DNA of 64,000 bases from Paenirhizobium selenitireducens ATCC BAA-1503. Its GTDB lineage: Bacteria > Pseudomonadota > Alphaproteobacteria > Rhizobiales > Rhizobiaceae. Under the pieces are notes generated by a model. That model had not been told where the DNA came from, ran no database searches, and worked only from the letters and a program-made list of their open reading frames with translations. Positions 1 to 10,030 of this stretch are shown piece after piece. The stretch is taken from positions 88,257 through 152,256 of the forward strand of contig NZ_KI912495.1 in NCBI RefSeq assembly GCF_000518785.1, read 5' to 3'. How positions within the stretch are numbered: the stretch's first letter is position 1; each line of letters starts with the position of its first letter. A program made the translations under genes and the position numbers.

Positions 1-422
1 TGAAGGACAAGGCGCGCCACGAACGGCTGGCGCAATTGCGCGAGGTGCCCGCCACCCTCATCTTCTTCGAGAGCCCGCACCGGATCGGCGACACGCTCGC
101 TGCCGCCGCGGATGAGCTCGGGGCCGAACGACCGGCTTCGGTGTGCCGGGAGCTGACCAAGACCTTCGAGGAGTTCCGCCGCGGCTCGCTGCGGGAACTT
201 GCCGACTACTACGCCGACCGGACCGTCAAGGGCGAAGTCGTGCTGGTGGTCGGCCCGCCGCTGGAAAAACCGGCGCCGGAAGCCGGCGAGATCGATCGCA
301 TCCTCGCCCAGCTCGCGGAAACCTTACCCACCGCGAAAGCGGCAACGGAAGCGGCAAAGATCACCGGCCTGCCGCGCAAGGACCTGTACCAGCGTCTGCT
401 TGAGCTGAAGGGTGAGGGATGA
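1..422 (+). CDS. rsmI: 16S rRNA (cytidine-1402-2'-O)-methyltransferase RsmI, C-terminal part
   Basis: The reading frame is open from the first complete codon at base 3 and stops with TGA at 420-422, so the 5' part lies outside the window. About 139 codons remain of a family that is usually near 280-300 residues. The motif FFESPHR near the start of the visible part and the C-terminal small helical domain ending in GLPRKDLYQRLLEL are typical of RsmI, a tetrapyrrole-methylase-fold enzyme that 2'-O-methylates C1402 in the decoding centre of 16S rRNA. The stop overlaps the next start (ATGA at 419-422), which indicates coupling with yraN. The substrate assignment follows from the family. Confidence 0.93.
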   Translation, partial: KDKARHERLAQLREVPATLIFFESPHRIGDTLAAAADELGAERPASVCRELTKTFEEFRRGSLRELADYYADRTVKGEVVLVVGPPLEKPAPEAGEIDRILAQLAETLPTAKAATEAAKITGLPRKDLYQRLLELKGEG

Positions 423-787
423 GCCGGTTCGCCCCGCCCGAAAAGCGAAAGCGTGCCGAACGTCGGGGACGGTGGTCGGAATGGGGGGCGGCGATATTTC
501 TGATGGCGAAAGGATATAGCATCCTCGCCATGCGCTACCGCGCCCGGGCAGGCGAGGTCGACATCATCGCGCGCCGCGGTGAAGTGATCGCCTTTATCGA
601 GGTCAAGGCTCGCCGCGACCTGATGGCCGCGATCGATGCTGTGACCTTCACCAGCCAGAACCGAATCCGCGCCGCAGGCGATCACTGGCTTGCCCGCCAG
701 CCCGATGCCGCGCGTCTGTCGCTGCGCTACGACATCGTCGCCATCGTGCCCTGGACGTGGCCTCGCCATATCGAAGACGCGTTTTAG
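419..787 (+). CDS. yraN: UPF0102 protein YraN, predicted nuclease fold
   Basis: This 122-residue protein has the YraN hallmark: a Gly-Glu-Val-Asp segment (GEVDIIAR, near residue 46) followed by FIEVKAR near residue 60. The Asp and the Glu-x-Lys match the metal-binding core of the PD-(D/E)XK nuclease superfamily. The cellular function is not established. It overlaps rsmI by four bases, and the rsmI-yraN pairing is conserved in many proteobacteria. In related rhizobia gshB commonly lies close behind; here a ugp operon and a cupin gene lie between, as recalled from genome context and not checked. Confidence 0.92.
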   Translation: MSRFAPPEKRKRAERRGRWSEWGAAIFLMAKGYSILAMRYRARAGEVDIIARRGEVIAFIEVKARRDLMAAIDAVTFTSQNRIRAAGDHWLARQPDAARLSLRYDIVAIVPWTWPRHIEDAF

Positions 788-815
788 GTTCGTTTTGCTT
801 TCGTATCGGCGATTG

Positions 816-833
816 CTGTAATCGAAGTGACAC
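816..833 (+). promoter_or_regulatory. Candidate Pho box upstream of ugpB
   Basis: Two 7-base repeats four bases apart, CTGTAAT (816-822) and GTGACAC (827-833), match 10 of the 14 repeat positions of the consensus CTGTCAT-N4-CTGTCAT. The site lies about 75 bases before the ugpB start. PhoB control of ugp genes is known in other bacteria. The second repeat is weak, so this is a candidate only. Confidence 0.35.
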
Positions 834-907
834 AAAACGTTTAATTCCGCGTCACACATCGCGGCTAATGCACTCCTCACCCCAATATTGGCGGAGAGGA
901 TTTTTCC

Positions 908-2206
908 ATGTTCAAGAAGCTTTCTTTGGCCGCTCTGGCCCTGTCCATGACCGCATCGACGACGCTGGCCGCGACCAACATCACCTGGTGGCACGGCATG
1001 GGCGGCCGCAACGGCGAAGTCATCAACGAAGTTGCCCAGAAGTTCAACGCCGCCCAGAGCGAATGCGCCCTGACGCCGGTTTCCAAGGGTTCCTACGAGG
1101 AAGCCCTGTCGGCCGGCATCGCCGCCTTCCGTTCGGGCGAACAGCCGAACATCCTGCAGGTGTTCGACGCCGGTGCCGCCACCATCATCAATGCCAAGGG
1201 TGCTGCCGTTGCCGCCGAAGACCTGATCAAGGACGCCGGTTTCGAGTTCAACCGCGACGACTTCATCGAAGGTGTGCGCTATTTCTACGCCGATAGCGAA
1301 GGCAAGTTCGTCGGCATGCCGTTCAACTCCTCGGCCCCGATCATGTACGTCAACACCGACGCGCTGAAGAAGGCCGGCGTTGAAGCCCCGAAGACCTGGG
1401 AAGAGTTCGAAGCCATCGCGCCGAAGCTCAAGGAAGCCGGCTTCATCCCGCTCGTCCAGTCGCAGCTCACCTGGCAGTTCACCGAGAATTTCTTCTCGCG
1501 CCATAACCTGCAGTTCGCCTCGAACAACAATGGTTACGACAGCGTCGTCGACACGACGATCAACGTCACCGACCCGAACCACGTCATGATGTACGAAAAG
1601 CTGAAGGCCTGGTACGATCAGGGCCTGTTCGGCTACTACGGCGCCGGCTGGAACGACAACCAGAAGCCCTTCGAAGAAGGCAAGGTTGCGCTCTGGATCG
1701 GTTCGTCCGGTTCGTTCGGCGGCCTGCAGAAGACCGCGACCATGCCGTTCTCGGCCACCTTCCTGCCCTTCTGGAAGTCGGTCAACCCGGAAGGCGTCCA
1801 CACCTTCATCGGTGGCGCGGCCCTCTTCGCCATGGCCGGCAAGCCGGAAGCCGAGAACAAGTGCACGGCTTCGTTCTTCCACTTCCTGACCTCGCCCGAG
1901 ATCCAGAAGTTCTACCACCAGGCAACCGGCTACGTCGCCATCACCAAGGCAGCCTATGAGCTGGCCAAGTCGGAAGGCTACTACAACGAGAAGCCGGCCG
2001 CCGAAGTCGGCATCCAGCAGCTGTCGCTGCCGGGTGGCGAGTGGGACAAGGGCTATCGCATGGGCTTCTACCCGCAGATCCGCTCGGTGATGGAACGCGA
2101 ATACAACCGTATCTTCGCTGGCGAGACCACGCCGAAGGAAGCCATGGAAACGATCAAGAAGGAAGCCGACGAACTGCTCGCCCGCTTCGCCAAGACGGCC
2201 GGCTGA
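908..2206 (+). CDS. ugpB: sn-glycerol-3-phosphate ABC transporter, periplasmic binding protein UgpB
   Basis: This 432-residue protein has a signal peptide (basic MFKK, hydrophobic stretch, cleavage near residue 22 after TLA) and is similar throughout to UgpB: WWHGMGGRNG at the mature N-terminus, SAGIAAFRSG, PFNSSAP, and TGYVAITKAAYELA near the C-terminus. UgpB captures glycerol-3-phosphate and glycerophosphodiesters in the periplasm and delivers them to UgpAE-UgpC. The ATG at 908 is preceded by GAGAGGA at good spacing. It is the first gene of ugpB-ugpA-ugpE-ugpC and is separated from ugpA by a palindromic element. A related sugar-binding role is possible, but the match to UgpB is close. Confidence 0.93.
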   Translation: MFKKLSLAALALSMTASTTLAATNITWWHGMGGRNGEVINEVAQKFNAAQSECALTPVSKGSYEEALSAGIAAFRSGEQPNILQVFDAGAATIINAKGAAVAAEDLIKDAGFEFNRDDFIEGVRYFYADSEGKFVGMPFNSSAPIMYVNTDALKKAGVEAPKTWEEFEAIAPKLKEAGFIPLVQSQLTWQFTENFFSRHNLQFASNNNGYDSVVDTTINVTDPNHVMMYEKLKAWYDQGLFGYYGAGWNDNQKPFEEGKVALWIGSSGSFGGLQKTATMPFSATFLPFWKSVNPEGVHTFIGGAALFAMAGKPEAENKCTASFFHFLTSPEIQKFYHQATGYVAITKAAYELAKSEGYYNEKPAAEVGIQQLSLPGGEWDKGYRMGFYPQIRSVMEREYNRIFAGETTPKEAMETIKKEADELLARFAKTAG

Positions 2207-2222
2207 TCGGCCAAAGGGATAT

Positions 2223-2333
2223 AGCCCCTCACCCCACCCTCTCCCCGCAAGCGGGGCGAGGGAGTGCAGATGCCGCAGCTTCGCCCTTCTCCCCGCTTGC
2301 GGGGAGAAGGTGCCGGCAGGCGGATGAGGGGCT
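2223..2333 (+). repeat. Branched palindromic intergenic element (RIME/REP-like) between ugpB and ugpA
   Basis: Three nested inverted repeats are visible. An outer 8-base pairing joins 2223-2230 with 2326-2333. An inner stem joins 2237-2248 with 2251-2262 with one mismatch. A second inner stem of 12 perfect pairs joins 2285-2296 with 2299-2310. The RNA could fold as a three-way junction. Its C-rich/G-rich arms resemble short intergenic mosaic elements that I recall as common in rhizobial genomes. Inside an operon such a structure can stabilise the upstream message and raise binding protein relative to membrane subunits. Confidence 0.75.
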
Positions 2334-2375
2334 CCCGTTCCACGAAGAAGGCCCTCCTTCTTGAGAGACACCCCC

Positions 2376-3257
2376 ATGAAGCGCGTCCAGTTCTCCTCGC
2401 GATATCTTCCCTACCTGCTGCTCCTGCCGCAGTTTGCGATCATTTCGATCTTCTTCTACTGGCCGTCCGCGCAGGCGATCCATTCGTCCTTCTTCATCGA
2501 GGATCCCTTCGGCTTCGGCTCGGCCTTCGTCGGTCTCGACAACTACACCGATGCGCTGGGTTCGCACGAATACCAGAAGATCGCCCGCTTCACCGTGGCC
2601 TACAGCCTGATCGTCACTTTCCTGACGCTGTCGCTCGGCCTGCTATTGGCCTTGAAGGCTGATGCCGTCATTCGCGGCCAATCGACCTACAAGACGCTGC
2701 TGATCGTCGTCTATGCGATCGCCCCGCCGGTCGCCGGCCTGATCGGCATGATGTTCTTCGACCAGCATATCGGCCCCTTCGTGCACTTCGTCGCGCTGTT
2801 CGGCTGGGACATGAAGGTCGGGATCAACTATTTCGACACGGCCTTCGCCATGATCGCCGTCGCGGTCTGGAACCAGATTCCCTATAATTTCATCTTCTTC
2901 CTGTCCGGCCTGCAGGGCATTCCGGCCTCGATCCGCGAGGCCGCCGCCATCGACTGCAAGTCCGGCACCCGCCGCTTCTGGACGGTCATCCTGCCGCTGC
3001 TGACCCCGACGGCCTTTTTCCTGCTGGTCATCAACATGACCTATTCGCTGTTCGACACCTTCGGCGTGATCGACGTGATCGTGAAAGACAAGCCGGCCAA
3101 CAACCCGATCACGCTGGTCTACAAGGTCTATCTCGACGGCTTCCGCGGCAATGACCTCGGCTCGTCTTCGGCCCAGTCCGTCATCCTGATGGTCATCGTC
3201 CTGGTGCTGACGCTCATCCAGTTCCGTTTCATCGAACGCCGCGTTCACTACGGTTGA
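2376..3257 (+). CDS. ugpA: sn-glycerol-3-phosphate ABC transporter permease UgpA
   Basis: This 293-residue inner-membrane protein has about six hydrophobic helices and matches UgpA along its length, from RYLPYLLLLPQ at the N-terminus to VQFRFVE-like IQFRFIERRVHYG at the end. The cytoplasmic EAA loop that docks the ATPase is visible as EAAAIDCKSG near residue 194. It pairs with UgpE to form the translocation pore. I chose the ATG at 2376 (MKRVQFSS); an in-frame TTG lies 15 bases upstream. The gap to ugpE is nine bases. Confidence 0.93.
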   Translation: MKRVQFSSRYLPYLLLLPQFAIISIFFYWPSAQAIHSSFFIEDPFGFGSAFVGLDNYTDALGSHEYQKIARFTVAYSLIVTFLTLSLGLLLALKADAVIRGQSTYKTLLIVVYAIAPPVAGLIGMMFFDQHIGPFVHFVALFGWDMKVGINYFDTAFAMIAVAVWNQIPYNFIFFLSGLQGIPASIREAAAIDCKSGTRRFWTVILPLLTPTAFFLLVINMTYSLFDTFGVIDVIVKDKPANNPITLVYKVYLDGFRGNDLGSSSAQSVILMVIVLVLTLIQFRFIERRVHYG

Positions 3258-3266
3258 GGTCGAGCC

Positions 3267-4109
3267 ATGTACCGCACCAAGTTCTTCGACCACCTCATCC
3301 TGATCGCCGGCGTCATCCTGATGCTGGGGCCGCTGGTGGTGGCGTTTACCACCTCGACCCACACGGCGGCCCAGATCCACACCGACGGACTGATGCTGTC
3401 GATCGGCGATCATTTCACCGAAACCTACGAGAAGGTGCTGTTCCGCGGCGGCGGATTCACCGGCGAGGTCACGGGCCTCACCATGGCGCTGAATTCTCTG
3501 ATCCTCGGCCTCGGCTTCGCCATCGGCAAGATCGTGCTGTCGATGATGGCGGCCTATGCGATCGTCTATTTCCGCTTCCGCTTCGCCACGCTCGCCTTCT
3601 GGCTGATCTTCACCACGCTGCTTCTGCCGCTCGAGGTGCGTATCATGCCGTCCTACAAGGTGATGAGCGAACTCGGCCTGCTCAACACCCATACCGGCCT
3701 GATCCTGCCGCTGCTCGCCTCGGCGACCGGCACCTTCTTCTTCCGTCAGTTCTTCAAGTCGGTGCCCGATGAACTGCTGGAGGCCGCCCGCATCGACGGT
3801 GCCGGTCCGTTCAAGTTCTTCATCGATATCCTGGTGCCGCTGTCGCGCACCATGATCGCGGCGGTGTTCATCATCATGTTCGTCTATGGCTGGAACCAGT
3901 ATCTCTGGCCCATGCTGATGACCACGGACGAGAGCTTCTACACCCTGATGCGCGGCATCAAGCAGATCCTGCAGGTCTGGGTCGGCTCGCAGATCCCGGA
4001 CTACAACGAGGCATTCGCCATGGCCGTGCTCGCCATGCTGCCCCCTGTCGTCATCGTCGTGATCTTCCAGAGCTGGTTCATCAAGGGCCTGACCGAGAGC
4101 GACAAGTAA
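3267..4109 (+). CDS. ugpE: sn-glycerol-3-phosphate ABC transporter permease UgpE
   Basis: This 280-residue MalG-type permease is the second membrane subunit of the Ugp importer. Six hydrophobic segments are visible, and the EAA loop reads EAARIDGAG near residue 173. The C-terminus [13 protein letters not shown] is characteristic of UgpE. The ATG at 3267 is preceded by GAGGTCGAG. It lies nine bases after ugpA and 14 bases before ugpC, consistent with one transcript. Confidence 0.93.
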   Translation: MYRTKFFDHLILIAGVILMLGPLVVAFTTSTHTAAQIHTDGLMLSIGDHFTETYEKVLFRGGGFTGEVTGLTMALNSLILGLGFAIGKIVLSMMAAYAIVYFRFRFATLAFWLIFTTLLLPLEVRIMPSYKVMSELGLLNTHTGLILPLLASATGTFFFRQFFKSVPDELLEAARIDGAGPFKFFIDILVPLSRTMIAAVFIIMFVYGWNQYLWPMLMTTDESFYTLMRGIKQILQVWVGSQIPDYNEAFAMAVLAMLPPVVIVVIFQSWFIKGLTESDK

Positions 4110-4123
4110 GAAAGGCGAACCCC

Positions 4124-5239
<1,116 letters not shown>

Positions 5240-5271
5240 GCCAGGCGCCGGGCGGTTCTGCGGCGCAATGC

Positions 5272-5297
5272 CCGATCGTTAAAATTCGAACGATCGG
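5272..5297. repeat. Perfect 9-base inverted repeat between ugpC and the cupin gene
   Basis: CCGATCGTT (5272-5280) and AACGATCGG (5289-5297) are exact reverse complements with an 8-base spacer. No U-rich run follows, so a simple intrinsic terminator is unlikely. It could be a protein-binding operator or a stem-loop at the end of the ugp transcript. Confidence 0.55.
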
Positions 5298-5363
5298 CCA
5301 AAGCGAACGGTAAGAGAGGCCTGCTATCTTTCCGTGCAGAACAAGACAGTCCTGGGAACGGAA

Positions 5364-5864
5364 ATGCCTCTCAAACTCCTGCTCGTCGGCATGGCCGGCA
5401 CGCTGCTCGCAGCCCCGCGCAACCAGCGCATCGACGAAAACCCACCGGTGGTCGCGGCCCACAGCGACCACCTGGCGCTCAGGCCGGCACCGATCAAGCC
5501 GGAATGGATCATTCGCGGCACGCCGCTGGCGCGCATCGCCGACCACTCGACCAGCACCGACGAGGCAAGCTCGACCGCGGTCTGGGATTGCACGGCCGGG
5601 GAGTTCCGCTGGTATTTCGGCTGGGACGAGACGGTGGTCATCCAGGAGGGCGAGGTGCATGTGACGGCTGAAGACGGCACCGAGCGCCTGCTGAAGGCCG
5701 GCGACATCGCCTATTTCCGCGGCGGCACCTGGGCGACCTGGCGTGTCGACGACTATGTCCGCAAGATCGCCTTCCTGCGCAAGCCATTCCCGGAACCGCT
5801 GGCAACCCTTTACCGCATCCGCAATGCCCTTCGTTCGCCTTCGGCAAAGCGGGTTCTCGGCTGA
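5364..5864 (+). CDS. Cupin_3 (DUF861) domain protein
   Basis: This 166-residue protein carries one cupin barrel. The characteristic run ETVVIQEGEVHVT (near residues 90-102) and GDIAYFRGGTWATWRV (near 113-128) match the Cupin_3 family, best known from ureidoglycine aminohydrolase and from many uncharacterised sugar- or amino-acid-related proteins. The substrate cannot be told. A short hydrophobic stretch at the N-terminus (LLLVGMAGTLLA) might be a membrane anchor or signal. The ATG at 5364 has GGAACGG upstream and is preferred over the in-frame GTG at 5334. Confidence 0.8.
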   Translation: MPLKLLLVGMAGTLLAAPRNQRIDENPPVVAAHSDHLALRPAPIKPEWIIRGTPLARIADHSTSTDEASSTAVWDCTAGEFRWYFGWDETVVIQEGEVHVTAEDGTERLLKAGDIAYFRGGTWATWRVDDYVRKIAFLRKPFPEPLATLYRIRNALRSPSAKRVLG

Positions 5865-5884
5865 GCCGAGGTTCAGGAGAATTG

Positions 5885-5923
5885 ATGGTCGTCGACGTTG
5901 CCTTTCTCGGGGAGCCGGCCTAA
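5885..5923 (+). other. Possible 12-codon leader ORF before gshB
   Basis: AGGAGA (5875-5880) precedes an ATG at 5885 by four bases, and the frame ends in TAA at 5921-5923. The predicted peptide is MVVDVAFLGEPA. It ends 30 bases before the gshB start. The ribosome site is better than chance would usually give, but a 12-codon frame cannot be proved coding by inspection. Confidence 0.3.
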
Positions 5924-5953
5924 ATCTCGGGAGCTTTCAACGAGGGGCCGGCC

Positions 5954-6901
5954 ATGGCGAAGATCACCAATATTGCGGTCCAAATGGATCATGTCGCGGG
6001 TATCGCGATCGCGGGGGATTCGACCTTCGCGATGAGCCTGGAGGCCCAGGCCCGCGGCTACAAGCTGTTCCACTATACGCCCGACCGGCTTTCCATGCGC
6101 GACGGCAAGATCATCGCCACCGTCGAGCCGATGGAGCTGCGCGACGAAAAGGGCAACCACTTCACCCTGGGCGAGCCGGAGCGTGTCGATCTGTCGACCA
6201 TGGACGTGGTGCTGCTGCGTCAGGATCCGCCCTTCGACATGGCCTATATCACCTCGACGCATCTGCTCGAGCGCATCCACCCGAAGACGCTGGTCGTCAA
6301 CGATCCGGCCTGGGTGCGCAATTCGCCGGAAAAAATCTTCGTCACCGAATTCGCCGACCTGATGCCGCCGACCCTCATCACGCGCGATGTCACCGAGATC
6401 GCCCGCTTCCGCGAGGAGATGGGCGACATCATCCTGAAGCCGCTCTATGGCAATGGCGGCGCCGGGGTTTTCCATTCCACCCGCGACGACCGCAACTTCA
6501 CTTCGCTGATCGAGATGTTCCATCAGATGTTCCGCGAGCCGTTCATCGCCCAGGCCTATCTGCCGGCGGTGCGCAAGGGCGACAAGCGCATCATCCTGGT
6601 TGACGGCGAGGCGGTCGGCGCGATCAACCGCGTTCCGGCCGAGACCGACAGCCGATCCAACATGCATGTCGGCGGTCGCGCCGAGGCAACCGAACTGACG
6701 GCGCGGGAAAAGGAAATCTGCGCCCGCATCGGCCCGGCGCTGAAGGAGCGCGGCTTCCTGCTGGTCGGCATCGACGTCATCGGCGACTACATGACCGAGA
6801 TCAACGTGACCTCGCCGACGGGCATCCGGGAAGTCAAGAAGTTCGGTGGTGCAGATATTGCCGCGCTTCTGTGGGACGCGATCGAGAAGAAGCGGGCCTG
6901 A
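5954..6901 (+). CDS. gshB: Glutathione synthetase GshB
   Basis: This 315-residue protein has the length and domain order of proteobacterial GshB: an N-terminal domain starting with [10 protein letters not shown], a central [13 protein letters not shown] segment near residue 87, and an ATP-grasp domain with [14 protein letters not shown] near residue 160 and EINVTSPTG near 280. It ligates glycine to gamma-glutamylcysteine, using ATP, in the cytosol. GAGGGG lies six bases before the ATG. The start is flanked by a GGCCGGCC palindrome (5946-5953) that could fold over the ribosome site. Confidence 0.96.
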   Translation: MAKITNIAVQMDHVAGIAIAGDSTFAMSLEAQARGYKLFHYTPDRLSMRDGKIIATVEPMELRDEKGNHFTLGEPERVDLSTMDVVLLRQDPPFDMAYITSTHLLERIHPKTLVVNDPAWVRNSPEKIFVTEFADLMPPTLITRDVTEIARFREEMGDIILKPLYGNGGAGVFHSTRDDRNFTSLIEMFHQMFREPFIAQAYLPAVRKGDKRIILVDGEAVGAINRVPAETDSRSNMHVGGRAEATELTAREKEICARIGPALKERGFLLVGIDVIGDYMTEINVTSPTGIREVKKFGGADIAALLWDAIEKKRA

Positions 6902-6984
6902 GAACGGCCCGTCTTTCGACCTGATCACCCTTCGTTCCAACTATACAACTCGACGCAACCCGATATCGAGTATAGCGTGAATTT

Positions 6985-6999
6985 GTTCCGCTAATGTTC
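6985..6999 (+). promoter_or_regulatory. Candidate LexA (SOS) box upstream of comM
   Basis: GTTC (6985-6988), a 7-base spacer and GTTC (6996-6999) make an exact match to the alphaproteobacterial LexA consensus GTTC-N7-GTTC. It lies 92 bases before the comM start in a gene-free interval. The core is only eight fixed bases, so chance matches occur; position before a DNA-processing gene raises its value. Confidence 0.55.
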
Positions 7000-7090
7000 T
7001 TGTTTTCGGTCGCGATCCGTGCCAGATTGCAATCCATGACCCGCGCAAGATGTAGTTGCGAGGGGCGGTCTGGGTTCGTGGGGGCGGGCG

Positions 7091-8623
7091 ATGGTAGCGC
7101 GTGTCAGTACAGTCGCATTCCAGGGCATTGAGGGCGTTCCGGTCGACGTCCAGGTGATGGTCGCGCCGGGCAAGCTCGGCATGCAGATCGTCGGCCTGCC
7201 GGACAAGGCGGTGGCGGAAAGCCGCGAACGCGTGCAGGCGGCGCTTCATGCGTCCGGACTGGCGCTGCCGCCCAAACGCGTCACCGTCAATCTGGCGCCC
7301 GCTGATCTTCCCAAGGAAGGCTCGCATTTCGACCTGCCCATTGCGCTCGGCCTGATGGCGGCCCTCGGCGCCATTCCGGGCGATGCCCTGTCTGATTATG
7401 TCGTGATCGGCGAGCTCAATCTCGACGGCACGATCGCGGCGATCGCCGGCGCGCTCCCGGCGGCGATCGGCGCCAATGCGCTCGGCAAGGGGCTGATCTG
7501 CCCGGCCGATTGCGGGGCGGAGGCGGCCTGGGCCGGTGCCGACATCGACATCCTCGCGCCGCGCAGCCTGATCGCGCTCGCCAACCACTTCCGCGGCACC
7601 CAGGTGCTGACACGCCCCGAGCCGGCGATCCGGGCACTGCCCGCCAATCTGCCGGATCTTGCCGACATCAAGGGCCAGGAAAGCGCCAAGCGGGCGCTGG
7701 AAGTGGCGGCCGCCGGCGGGCACAATCTGTTGATGGTCGGGCCGCCGGGCTCGGGCAAGTCGATGCTGGCGGCCCGTCTGCCGTCCATCCTGCCGCCGCT
7801 TTCTGCCGCCGAACTGCTCGAAGTCTCGATGATCCATTCGATCGCAGGCCAGCTCTCGGGCGGCAAGTTGTCCGATCGCCGGCCGTTCCGCACCCCGCAC
7901 CACTCGGCGACCATGGCGGCCCTTGTCGGTGGCGGCCTGCGCGCCCGGCCGGGCGAGGCCTCGCTTGCCCATCGCGGCGTGCTCTTCCTCGACGAACTGC
8001 CTGAATTTGCCCCGCCGGTGCTCGATGCGCTGCGCCAGCCGCTGGAGGCGGGCGAATGCATCATCGCTCGCGCCAATCACCGGGTCGCCTACCCTTCGGA
8101 GTTCCAGCTTGTGGCGGCGATGAATCCGTGCCGCTGCGGCATGGCCGGCGAGCCGGGGCACACATGCGCACGCGGGCCGCGCTGCATCACCGATTATCAG
8201 GGCCGCATTTCCGGGCCGCTGATGGACCGTATCGACATCCGCATCGACGTGCCGGCGGTCTCGGCATCCGATCTCATCCGGCCGATGGCAGCCGAGAGAA
8301 GCGCCGACGTGGCGCGGCGCGTGGCGCTCGCCCGCGACATGCAGCGAGAGAGGCTCGAGTCGGCCGGGATCGGCGGCGTGACGACCAATGCCCGCTGCTC
8401 GACGGCGCTGATCGAGAAGCTCGCCGAGCCCGATCCGGCCGGCCTGCAATTGCTGCGCGACGCGGCCGACAAGTTCAAGTTCTCCGCCCGCGGCTATCAC
8501 CGGGTGCTGAAGGTGGCGCGCACGCTCGCCGATCTGGATGGAGCGGCCCTGCTCGGACGTATTCACCTGGCGGAAGCGATCTCCTACCGCATTGCCTCGG
8601 AGCGGTTGTCGGCGGCGGCGTGA
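7091..8623 (+). CDS. comM: YifB/ComM family Mg-chelatase-like AAA+ ATPase
   Basis: This 510-residue protein has the three-part ComM layout: an N-terminal Lon-protease-like domain (VARVSTVAFQGIEG), a central AAA+ domain with Walker A GPPGSGKS near residue 219 and Walker B FLDELPEF, and a C-terminal Mg-chelatase-like domain. A Cys-rich patch (NPCRCGMAG... CARGPRC, near 342-364) is typical of the family. ComM is a hexameric helicase that promotes branch migration of integrating DNA during natural transformation in species where it has been studied. Here its role may be general recombination. It is monocistronic. Confidence 0.94.
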   Translation: MVARVSTVAFQGIEGVPVDVQVMVAPGKLGMQIVGLPDKAVAESRERVQAALHASGLALPPKRVTVNLAPADLPKEGSHFDLPIALGLMAALGAIPGDALSDYVVIGELNLDGTIAAIAGALPAAIGANALGKGLICPADCGAEAAWAGADIDILAPRSLIALANHFRGTQVLTRPEPAIRALPANLPDLADIKGQESAKRALEVAAAGGHNLLMVGPPGSGKSMLAARLPSILPPLSAAELLEVSMIHSIAGQLSGGKLSDRRPFRTPHHSATMAALVGGGLRARPGEASLAHRGVLFLDELPEFAPPVLDALRQPLEAGECIIARANHRVAYPSEFQLVAAMNPCRCGMAGEPGHTCARGPRCITDYQGRISGPLMDRIDIRIDVPAVSASDLIRPMAAERSADVARRVALARDMQRERLESAGIGGVTTNARCSTALIEKLAEPDPAGLQLLRDAADKFKFSARGYHRVLKVARTLADLDGAALLGRIHLAEAISYRIASERLSAAA

Positions 8624-8867
8624 GCGGTCGCGCGGACGATGATAGTCGCAGACGTCGATCGCCGGTGACACCGCCGCGGTCCGGTGAAGGCGCGCCGCGA
8701 GGAGAGACGAGGCGGTGCGGCGGCTTGCCGGCAGCGCGACCGCTACGGCAGCTCTCGCTGACAGCGTAAGGAGCGGAGGAGAGCGCCCGCGATGCAGGCG
8801 GGACGGCGGGCCGGCTCTGCTATTGTGCCGGGCATGAAGGGACGGCGGGTGAAGGCCATATCCCGCG
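8624..8867. other. Intergenic stretch between comM and cysK without a recognised gene
   Basis: The two flanking genes converge. I find no frame with a ribosome site and no RNA gene in this GC-rich interval; the only structure is the terminator that begins at 8868. Confidence 0.6.
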
Positions 8868-8897
8868 GAAACGAGAAAGGGCGCCGCTTGGCGCCCC
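8868..8897 (-). terminator. Intrinsic terminator of cysK
   Basis: Read on the minus strand, GGGGCGCC and GGCGCCCC form eight perfect pairs around the loop AAGC (plus-strand 8878-8897), followed by TTTCTCGTTT. It begins 30 bases past the cysK stop. The T tract is interrupted but acceptable for a GC-rich genome. Confidence 0.75.
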
Positions 8898-8927
8898 TCC
8901 ATGAGGTTTTGTCAGGCCGATGAAGGC

Positions 8928-9896
<969 letters not shown>

Positions 9897-10030
9897 GGTG
9901 GATCTCCCTTTGGATCTGCTTTGACGGCACAATAGGGCGAAAGCCGGCCACTCGCCAGAACCCTTCGCCTAGGCGTGCGCGTTTGATTGGAAAAATAGCG
10001 CCCCCGGCGCCGCTGCCGGCGAAATTTCGT

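Noticed and set aside
209..2377. 722-codon open frame on the minus strand across yraN and ugpB
   Set aside because: It spans two well-supported genes and an intergenic repeat in antisense, so it cannot be a gene.
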